Assembly (NCBI GenBank): GCA_040235375.1
Contig: JBECKQ010000170.1
Span: 1-26,941 of the forward strand
Source: JBECKQ01 sp040235375
GTDB taxonomy: Bacteria; Planctomycetota; Phycisphaerae; UBA1845
Direction of reading: 5' to 3'
DNA: 26,941 nucleotides
Shown here piece after piece: positions 14,509 to 21,299 of this stretch. Positions within the stretch are counted from its first letter, which is position 1. Each line of letters opens with the position of its first letter. A program made the position numbers and the translations under genes. The notes under the pieces were generated by a model, which did no database searches, had not been told where the DNA came from, and saw nothing but the letters and a program-made list of their open reading frames with translations.

Positions 14509-16911
14509 ATGAAAAGTCCGCGCGTAATTGCCACACCACTTCTCGGCCTTCTTCTGCTCGCGTCGCCAGCGTGGGGCTTCGTGGTCGTGGACAACGAGGA
14601 CGGCAGTCCTGCCTATGTCGAAACGGGCGGCTGGTCCACCGGCAGCGCCGTCGGCTACGACGGCGGCACGTACCGCTTTGCCACACCCGGCGGAAGCAGC
14701 ACGGCCACCTGGACGGGCACCTTCGCCGAGGCCGGCAATCACGAAATCTTCGTCTGGTTCATTCCCGGCTCGAACCGCTCCCCTTCGACCTGCTACGAAG
14801 TGCACGCGGCCGATGGCACACACACCGTCTACGTTGATCAGCGTAAAGGCGGGTGGACCTTCGACTCGCTGGGAACGTTCCCGTTCAACGCAGGCAGCGC
14901 ATCGGTCACGCTGAACGCCACCGCCAGTTCCGGTGGTGAGGTCGTCATCGCCGATGCCGTCCGCTTCGGCGTGGACGACACGCCTCCCCCACCGCCTCCG
15001 ACGCCGACGCAGATTTCCCCCGGCGTTTACCAGTCGGAGTGGCACCTGCCCGGTCCGGTCGTCGCCCACGTCGTCGAGTTCGAGCTGGCCGACCCGCAAT
15101 ACACCATCGAGATGGGATTCGCCGAAAAGAAGCGAAACTACACGAATCGCGAGGTGCTCACCGATCTGGGCGCCCGCTACGACGAAACCGGTCACGAGGT
15201 CCTCGCCGCGATCAACTGCGCGTTCTTCGACTTCGACACCATCTTCCTCAACGGCGTGCTCGGCAGCAACAGCAACCTGATCGGCCAACCGAATACGAGC
15301 CTGCGTGAGACCTACATGCTCGAAGGCAACGGCGAAGGATGGTGTGCGCAGGATTTGCCGAACATGAACGCCGTCGCCCGCTTCGCGGATGACGCGACCA
15401 TGAGCGTCGGCGTCCTCAACTATATGTGCGGTTCCAACACCCTTGTGCTCTACACGCCGGACTGGGGGCCGCGCACAGCTTCGACGGTGCAGGGCGTCGA
15501 AGTGATCGTCGAGAACGTCAACTACCCGTTGCGCCCGAACAAGACGGTCGTCGGCACGATCACCGCCGTGCAAACGGGGGCGGCGTCGGTCAACAACCTG
15601 ATACCGGCCGGCGGGTTCGTACTCGCCGCCTGCCCCGGCAAGGAGACGGAGCTTCTCTCACACGCTTCGGTCGGCGATACCGTGGCGATCGACATGGGCC
15701 TGCTCCCGCTCGAACTCAACAACGCCCAGATGCTCACCGCCGCGAACGGCTGGATCGCGAAGGACGGGGCGCCGTTCCCCGGCGGCTGGTACATGGGCTT
15801 CTACAACGAACGCCACCCGCGAACCGTCCTGGCCTGGACCGGGACGAAGCACTGGTTCATCGCTATCGACGGCCGGCAGCCCGGCTACAGCGCGGGGATG
15901 ATGTTCTCCGAGATGGCCGACTTCGTCATCGACAAGCTGGGCGCCGACAACGCCATCAACCTCGACGGCGGTGGCTCGACGACGTTGGTCATCAACGGCG
16001 CGCTGGTCAACTGCGTCTCCAGCGGGGCGACGCCGCCCTGCACGGGAACCATGCGGCCGATACCCAACGCCCTCATGCTGATCAAGAGAGATGCCGAATC
16101 CCTGCTGCCGCTCATCGAGGATTTCGGCGCGGCCGGCCGGGCGCTGCCGTGGGACGAGAAGTTCGGCTTCGACGATATTGCGCCCTTTGCCCCGACGGCA
16201 CCTGACGACGGCGACGGTTACGTTATGCAGATGCTCAATCCCGTCGGCGGGTTCGAGTCGGCGTCGGTCGGTGACGCCGGCGACACCGACTACCTGACAG
16301 AGGCCATGGTCTGGTGCGAGTATCGGCCCGATGTTGCGAGTGACGGCTTCGAGCGCGTCGGCGTCTTTGCCCACGACGACGGAAACGCGCTATTCGAGAG
16401 CACCGACCTTGGCGGCGGCAACTGCTACGCACTGACTTACGACTCGAATGACGGGCGCATCCGCGCAGGAGTGGTCATTGGCGGCGTGTTCACCGACTTC
16501 CTCGAGGCGGAGCCGCTGTACATGCCGTCCTCGGCCTGGAGGAAACTGCGCATCAACTGCCACGGCACGTCCATCCGGTTCAGCGTAAACGGGCATGAGA
16601 TCGCCAATGTCACCGACACCTCGCACACAACCGGGCGCGCCGGCATCGGCTACCACGAGTATTTCACCAGCGATGCCAACATGCACGGCGCGCGCGTTGA
16701 TCGGTTCAAGATGTTCAAGACGCCTTTTGACTACAATGGCGACGGCGCGGTGACGCTGGCCGACCTGCCGGCGTTCGGTTTCTGTCTGGGTAGTTCCGGT
16801 CCGGCGAAGCCGTACGTCGCCCAGCTCTGTAGAACAATGGACGAGAACCTCGATTCCGTGGTTGATCTTCACGACTTTGCCGAGTTCCAGTTGTGGCTCA
16901 CGGCGAACTGA
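14509..16911 (+). CDS. Secreted golvesin-like / phosphodiester glycosidase (NAGPA) / dockerin protein
   Basis: The 800-residue protein starts at ATG 14509, after GGAGG, with a signal peptide (1-23, ending SPAWG). Residues 24-155 form a golvesin-like beta domain, followed by a proline-rich linker (159-166). Residues 168-528 match the NAGPA phosphodiester alpha-N-acetylglucosaminidase domain: INCAFFDFD (235-243), RHPRTVLAW (435-443), AIDGRQPGYSAGM (452-464) and INLDGGGSTT (483-492). Residues about 535-735 resemble a laminin-G/concanavalin beta-sandwich, and 738-800 is a dockerin-like module (DYNGDGAVTLADLPAF, then the second loop). NAGPA-type enzymes remove phosphodiester-linked sugars; the natural substrate here is unknown and is presumably extracellular. 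The 3' end overlaps the convergent phosphoesterase gene by 14 bases. Confidence 0.85.
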   Translation: MKSPRVIATPLLGLLLLASPAWGFVVVDNEDGSPAYVETGGWSTGSAVGYDGGTYRFATPGGSSTATWTGTFAEAGNHEIFVWFIPGSNRSPSTCYEVHAADGTHTVYVDQRKGGWTFDSLGTFPFNAGSASVTLNATASSGGEVVIADAVRFGVDDTPPPPPPTPTQISPGVYQSEWHLPGPVVAHVVEFELADPQYTIEMGFAEKKRNYTNREVLTDLGARYDETGHEVLAAINCAFFDFDTIFLNGVLGSNSNLIGQPNTSLRETYMLEGNGEGWCAQDLPNMNAVARFADDATMSVGVLNYMCGSNTLVLYTPDWGPRTASTVQGVEVIVENVNYPLRPNKTVVGTITAVQTGAASVNNLIPAGGFVLAACPGKETELLSHASVGDTVAIDMGLLPLELNNAQMLTAANGWIAKDGAPFPGGWYMGFYNERHPRTVLAWTGTKHWFIAIDGRQPGYSAGMMFSEMADFVIDKLGADNAINLDGGGSTTLVINGALVNCVSSGATPPCTGTMRPIPNALMLIKRDAESLLPLIEDFGAAGRALPWDEKFGFDDIAPFAPTAPDDGDGYVMQMLNPVGGFESASVGDAGDTDYLTEAMVWCEYRPDVASDGFERVGVFAHDDGNALFESTDLGGGNCYALTYDSNDGRIRAGVVIGGVFTDFLEAEPLYMPSSAWRKLRINCHGTSIRFSVNGHEIANVTDTSHTTGRAGIGYHEYFTSDANMHGARVDRFKMFKTPFDYNGDGAVTLADLPAFGFCLGSSGPAKPYVAQLCRTMDENLDSVVDLHDFAEFQLWLTAN

Positions 16912-19147
16912 TGCGGTCTGCCTGCGGGTGGCGACGTATTGCGGTCACCGATCCGTCCATGCCGGCGACGATGCAGATCGGCTCGTCCGACTTTGAATCG
17001 CCACGCGGCGGCACCACGGCGACCGCGCCCATGACGTAGCAGCCGGACGTCGCCTGATACTGCCAGGCCGTCGAGCCGCTTCGGACATCCGCCACGCTGA
17101 GCAGGCCGGTGTTCGAGCAGACGTAAACGCGATCGGCGAACGGCGTCGGCGGCGCGGGGAAACGACCGGCCGGTATCGGCTTCTCCCACACGATGGCGCC
17201 CTCCCCGTCGTACCGGATGACACGATCGTCTTTCGTTCGCGCCAGCAGGCCTGCACCGTCCAGTGTCATCGATATGGCACTTACGCCCGCATCCGACTTG
17301 CTCTTCAGCTCGCCGCCGGCGCCGAAAGTCCCAAGCATGTAGCCGCGATCACAGACAAACGCGGTGTCGCCGACAACGGCGGGGCCGCAGTCGGCCGGTG
17401 CGTAATAGCGAGCCGCTTTCTCCTCGCTCGATTTGGGACCGGGCGTCTTGAAGCGCAGCTTGCCGTCGTCCCGCCCCACGCCGTACAGATACCCGTCCCA
17501 GGCGCCGAAGACGAGCATGTCCTTCCAGACGGCGGGCAGGCACTCGATGGCGAAATCGGCGCGGCCGAACGTCCAGCGGCGCTGACCCGAGGCCGCGTCG
17601 ATCGCGTGTAGATAGCCGCCGTTGTCGCCGACGAAGGCCGTACCGTGGTCGATGAGAACGTGGCCGTATATCGGGCGGCCGAGGTTCGTCTTCCACCGCC
17701 GCCGGCCGGACCGGTCGAGACCGTAAACGAATCCATCGCCGCAGCCGAAAACGAGCATGTCGCCTGACCAGGCGGGCCTACCCAGGATTTCTGCCCCAGC
17801 GGTGAAGGTCCAGACGGTCTCGCCGGAGTAGGGGTCAAACGCGGTCACGGAGCCGTCGTCGCCGGCCACGATGACTCCGGCCTCGGTCACCACCGGCGAG
17901 GCTTTGATCCCGGCCGGCAACTTGTGCCGCCAGAGTTCATCTACCTGATCCGACGCGACGCGGAACTCGGCGGTGCGCAGGTCGCTGCCGCGGTCGCCGA
18001 ACGACTGCCGGACGGTAAGTAGATGCCAGCCGGCCGTGAGTCCGACCACGGGCAGATCGTATAACGTATCGGGCTGCTCGCCCTTCCGGTCCGCTGCTGG
18101 CTGTACTGTCGAGCCATCGATCTCGAACGTACTGTCGCCAACGTGCCCAACTGACTCGATCTTGACACGCAGATTGTCGCGGACGCCCCTCTCGGCGGAC
18201 TGCGGCAACTCGAGGGTGAACGCCCGCGCCGGTGCGGCGGACCGCAGGCGCTTCTTCAGCAGAGGTGCGAACCGGCCGGCCGGGCCCGACTGGTCGTCTT
18301 TATCCCTCTCGGCAAAATAGCGGTAGGTGACAAACAGATCACGATCTGTCACGTTCACGAGCGTGTAGCCGGCATTCGGACCGAACGTCGAACCGCACAT
18401 GACGCTGTCGATGCCTTCGATTTTCCAGCGGCGGACGCTGTGACCATGTCCGCAGAGGATGAGAGCGACGTTTTTGTCCTTGAGCATGTCGAGCAGCGTG
18501 TCGCGCTCGACCGGCGTCGCGAACTCCGTGGACATCAGTGGGTGATGCAGTACGACAAAGATGGGCATCCACTTGGGTGTCTTGTCGAGAACGCCGGCCA
18601 GCCAGACCCGGGCTTTGCCGTCGATGCTGGGGAGCGGCTCGGCCGGCGAGCTGGAGTCGAGGCAGATGAACCGGCAGCCGTGCTGGTCGAACGTGTAGTT
18701 CTCGGCGCCCTGGCGACGGCGCATGATGTCGTACATGGGCACCCAGGTGTTGTCGTGATTTCCGGGTACTACGTAGAGCGGGCACGGCAGGTCGTTGAAC
18801 GCATTCGCGAAGATTGACCACGTATCGCCGATGACGCCGTACTCGGTCAGGTCGCCGCTGGCGATGGCGAAGGCGGGCGTTGGCGCGGTCGCGTCGTAGC
18901 ATTGCACGTCTTGCGGCAACGACGCCTGCTGGCAGATCCAGCGAAGCGTGTCCTGTCCGCGGACGGCCTGCGGCGGCGGATCCCCTTGCTGGTGTGGATC
19001 GACGTGAATGTCGGTGAATTGGACGAACGCAAAATCGCTGACTTGGCTTGGCGGCGATTCTGCCTGCGTCTGGGCGAATGCTATACCGGCAGAGAAAACG
19101 AGTGCAAGGCACGCGAACCAGGGGTGACTGAACAGTCGTGATTTCAT
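16898..19147 (-). CDS. Secreted metallophosphoesterase fused to a PQQ-like beta-propeller
   Basis: The 749-residue protein has a signal peptide (1-25, AFA-QTQ) and a calcineurin-like phosphoesterase domain with all metal motifs: FTDIHVD (44-50), SGDLTEYG (97-104), GNHDN (129-133), LHHPL (200-204) and CGHGH (232-236). A middle beta region (about 290-395) precedes a PQQ-type beta-propeller (about 395-740) with repeats such as GDDGSVTAFDPYSGETVWTF and GDNGGYLHAIDAASGQRRW. The enzyme class hydrolyses phosphomonoesters, phosphodiesters or nucleotides; substrate unknown. The propeller lacks any visible cofactor-enzyme partner and is probably a binding scaffold. Start at 19147 has a GGAAG site upstream. 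The gene is divergent from maf. Confidence 0.85.
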   Translation of the reverse strand: MKSRLFSHPWFACLALVFSAGIAFAQTQAESPPSQVSDFAFVQFTDIHVDPHQQGDPPPQAVRGQDTLRWICQQASLPQDVQCYDATAPTPAFAIASGDLTEYGVIGDTWSIFANAFNDLPCPLYVVPGNHDNTWVPMYDIMRRRQGAENYTFDQHGCRFICLDSSSPAEPLPSIDGKARVWLAGVLDKTPKWMPIFVVLHHPLMSTEFATPVERDTLLDMLKDKNVALILCGHGHSVRRWKIEGIDSVMCGSTFGPNAGYTLVNVTDRDLFVTYRYFAERDKDDQSGPAGRFAPLLKKRLRSAAPARAFTLELPQSAERGVRDNLRVKIESVGHVGDSTFEIDGSTVQPAADRKGEQPDTLYDLPVVGLTAGWHLLTVRQSFGDRGSDLRTAEFRVASDQVDELWRHKLPAGIKASPVVTEAGVIVAGDDGSVTAFDPYSGETVWTFTAGAEILGRPAWSGDMLVFGCGDGFVYGLDRSGRRRWKTNLGRPIYGHVLIDHGTAFVGDNGGYLHAIDAASGQRRWTFGRADFAIECLPAVWKDMLVFGAWDGYLYGVGRDDGKLRFKTPGPKSSEEKAARYYAPADCGPAVVGDTAFVCDRGYMLGTFGAGGELKSKSDAGVSAISMTLDGAGLLARTKDDRVIRYDGEGAIVWEKPIPAGRFPAPPTPFADRVYVCSNTGLLSVADVRSGSTAWQYQATSGCYVMGAVAVVPPRGDSKSDEPICIVAGMDGSVTAIRRHPQADRISSP

Positions 19148-19220
19148 GCGGTCATCTTCCTTTGCTCGCGTCCGTTCGCGCCAGACGGCAGGCAGGTCCT
19201 CGCCGGCAGCGGATGTCGAG

Positions 19221-19226
19221 TATACT
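19221..19226 (+). promoter_or_regulatory. Candidate -10 box upstream of maf
   Basis: TATACT at 19221-19226 matches a -10 element and would place the transcript start about 33 bases before the maf start codon. No good -35 box lies 17 bases upstream. Confidence 0.25.
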
Positions 19227-19265
19227 GCTCGCCGATCCCAGGAGCGAACGTGTCAATCTGCGAGG

Positions 19266-19877
19266 ATGCGTGGAGTGGAGTCGAATCACAGCGGCAAGAA
19301 GAGGCTGATACTCGCGTCGGCAAGCCCGCGACGCCGGCAATTGCTGGCCGAGGCAGGGTATCGATTCGACGTCATCGCTTCCGACGTGCATGAGCCAAGC
19401 GAAGCGAAGGAGCATCTCGGACCGGTCGGCCTGGCGGAGGCGCTAAGCTTCCTGAAGGCGCGATGCGTGGCCGAGCGGTTCACCCGTGCCACCGTCATCG
19501 GGGCGGACACTGTGGTCGCGCTGGGCGACTGCCTGTATGGAAAACCGGTGGACGCGGCCGACGCCCGGCACATCCTCGGCGCGTTGATGCATCATCCACA
19601 TCAGGTGATCACCGGCGTCACGCTGCTCGATGCTCCGGACGGCCACCGAGAAATTGCCCATGCAGTGACACGTGTCGTTATGAACCCCATGCCGCCGGCT
19701 GCCTTCGAGGCGTACCTGCGCAGCGGCTTGTGGGCGGGTAAGGCCGGCGCCTACGGCGTTCAGGATCACGGCGACGAGTTTGTCCGCTCGCTCGACGGCA
19801 GCTTCTCCAACGTCGTCGGACTGCCGATGGAGTTGCTCGAGGGCATGCTCCGCCGCTGGGGCTACGAGCCAGAATGA
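19266..19877 (+). CDS. maf: Maf-family nucleotide pyrophosphatase
   Basis: The 203-residue protein carries Maf landmarks: LILASASPRRRQLL (14-27) for nucleotide binding, VIGADTVVAL (77-86) with the catalytic Asp81, GKPVDAADAR (92-101), HHPHQVITGVTLLD and GKAGAYGVQD. Maf proteins hydrolyse canonical or modified nucleoside triphosphates such as dTTP, UTP or m7GTP, acting as housecleaning enzymes in the cytoplasm. Start is uncertain: ATG 19266 lies directly behind GAGG, while an in-frame GTG at 19275 has better spacing to it. The gene is divergent from the phosphoesterase/propeller gene. Confidence 0.9.
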   Translation: MRGVESNHSGKKRLILASASPRRRQLLAEAGYRFDVIASDVHEPSEAKEHLGPVGLAEALSFLKARCVAERFTRATVIGADTVVALGDCLYGKPVDAADARHILGALMHHPHQVITGVTLLDAPDGHREIAHAVTRVVMNPMPPAAFEAYLRSGLWAGKAGAYGVQDHGDEFVRSLDGSFSNVVGLPMELLEGMLRRWGYEPE

Positions 19878-19928
19878 TCGACCGGCATGTCTCAATACCT
19901 GAGCGCGATTGCGCGCCGCCGTCAGAGC

Positions 19929-19979
19929 CGCAACCGTCTGGGAACGGAGTCTGCGATATCTCCGCGGCGCCCGGTTGCG
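19929..19979. terminator. Nested inverted repeat between convergent genes
   Basis: CGCAACCG (19929-19936) pairs with CGGTTGCG (19972-19979); inside, CGGAG (19945-19949) pairs with CTCCG (19960-19964). It sits between the stops of maf and the amidase gene. There is no T-run, so a terminator role is only suggested by position. Confidence 0.25.
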
Positions 19980-19988
19980 TCCTCTGAT

Positions 19989-21218
19989 TCAGTCTGACGC
20001 TGGCTGCGTGGCGGGGGCCGTCGTCGGCTCGTTCTCCGTGGTCACCTCGATCGTGAAATACGGATTGAGCACAGCATTCTTGTACATGTTCTCGAAGTAC
20101 ACGCGCACCTCGTGCTCACCCGGCGTCAGATCGTCCGGCAGCGTAGCTGTCAGGATGTAGCCCTCGTTGCGGAACTCGTGGGGAAGACCAACCCCATCCA
20201 ACCGCACCGCGATCGAGTCCGAGATGATCATCTGTCGTTCAAATCCCCAGGATTCCCGGCCGCGCAGTCCGTCATCAAGCTGGAACCGGATCATCCTTGT
20301 GCCGGGGGCGATGCAGCCGTCCGCGGGCTCGATGAGCTGCGCCTTCGGCAGACCGGTGAAGGCGTACCTGGCGAGACCGATGAACAGCGAGTAGGCCTCG
20401 CGGAAGTTGTACTCGGGATCGCGAAGCCGCTGCTCCTCCTCGGGATTGGTAAAGAACGAACTTTCGGTGAGTGCCGCGGTCACCTTAGCCGCACGAAGAA
20501 CACCGAAGCCGTGCGGGTACATGAGATTGTCGCTCTTGAGCGGAACGCCGGTGATTTGCGGCAGAGCAAGACCGTCAAGCAGCCCTTGGCACAGATAGCG
20601 GGCAAGGTCGAGGTCCGATGGCCGCAGGTCGACGTCGCCGTGATACCAGACAGTCGTGCGGTTGATATTCGGCTTGTTGTCGATCGCGTTGTGGTGGCAG
20701 GAGATGAACAGGTCGGCTCCCCATTCATTGGCCGTCTCGGCGCGATCCTTCAGGGACAGGTCGACATCCCCGTTGCGCGTCAGCCGCACTTCGGCACCGC
20801 AATGTGTGAGAAGGTCGCGAAGATACTGGGCGATGCGGAGGTTCATCTCCGCCTCGCGAACGCCGGTCGGGCCGCGTTTGTAGCCGGCGCGCTGCGGCTG
20901 GCCGCCGTGGCCGGGATCGATGCAAATCTTCACGCCTTTGAGGTATGCGGCATACGGCGGGATCGGGTATTGCTCCGTGCCGATGCGTTGCTGTGCGAAA
21001 TCGGACGGGGCCGGAAGCAGCGTGTTGACGCGCGTCATCATGTCTTCCGCTGGCTGCGTGGCCACCGACGGCTCTTCAGCCACCGGCTGCGTGGCAGCCT
21101 GCTCCTCCGTCGGCGCCGGGGCCGGCGGCCAGTTCTGGTGCGGCGTGGCTGCACAGCCGACGATGAAAGTCGAAACGGCGAGAATTGTAAATAACCGATG
21201 AAGTCGCGTCAGGCTCAT
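19989..21218 (-). CDS. Lipoprotein N-acetylmuramoyl-L-alanine amidase (Amidase_3 type)
   Basis: The 409-residue protein begins with a lipoprotein signal: a hydrophobic core, then FIVGC with lipid-accepting Cys22. A Pro/Thr/Gln-rich linker follows (30-60). The Amidase_3 domain spans about 95-290 with the zinc and catalytic residues in place: DPGHGG with His104 (101-106), GVREAEMN with Glu122 (119-126), SCHHNA with His175 (173-178) and LTESSFF with Glu252 (250-256). It cleaves the bond between N-acetylmuramic acid and the stem peptide. A C-terminal beta-sandwich-like region (about 292-395), ending in a TTAPATQPASD tail, is unusual and may bind a partner. Start at ATG 21218 has AAAGGAG upstream. 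It is the last gene of a probable minus-strand cluster, 81 bases after the zinc-ribbon/TPR gene. Confidence 0.9.
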   Translation of the reverse strand: MSLTRLHRLFTILAVSTFIVGCAATPHQNWPPAPAPTEEQAATQPVAEEPSVATQPAEDMMTRVNTLLPAPSDFAQQRIGTEQYPIPPYAAYLKGVKICIDPGHGGQPQRAGYKRGPTGVREAEMNLRIAQYLRDLLTHCGAEVRLTRNGDVDLSLKDRAETANEWGADLFISCHHNAIDNKPNINRTTVWYHGDVDLRPSDLDLARYLCQGLLDGLALPQITGVPLKSDNLMYPHGFGVLRAAKVTAALTESSFFTNPEEEQRLRDPEYNFREAYSLFIGLARYAFTGLPKAQLIEPADGCIAPGTRMIRFQLDDGLRGRESWGFERQMIISDSIAVRLDGVGLPHEFRNEGYILTATLPDDLTPGEHEVRVYFENMYKNAVLNPYFTIEVTTENEPTTAPATQPASD

Positions 21219-21299
21219 CAAGCGAGCTCCTTTGCTGTTGTCAGATTCACTGTGACCGTCAATCACGTAACCCCGGGGTCGACGCACGGCGCCAGGCGG

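Noticed and set aside
14431..15573. 380-codon minus-strand frame
   Set aside because: Antisense to the NAGPA gene, no family signature.
20112..21194. 360-codon plus-strand frame
   Set aside because: Antisense to the amidase gene, whose catalytic motifs are unambiguous.
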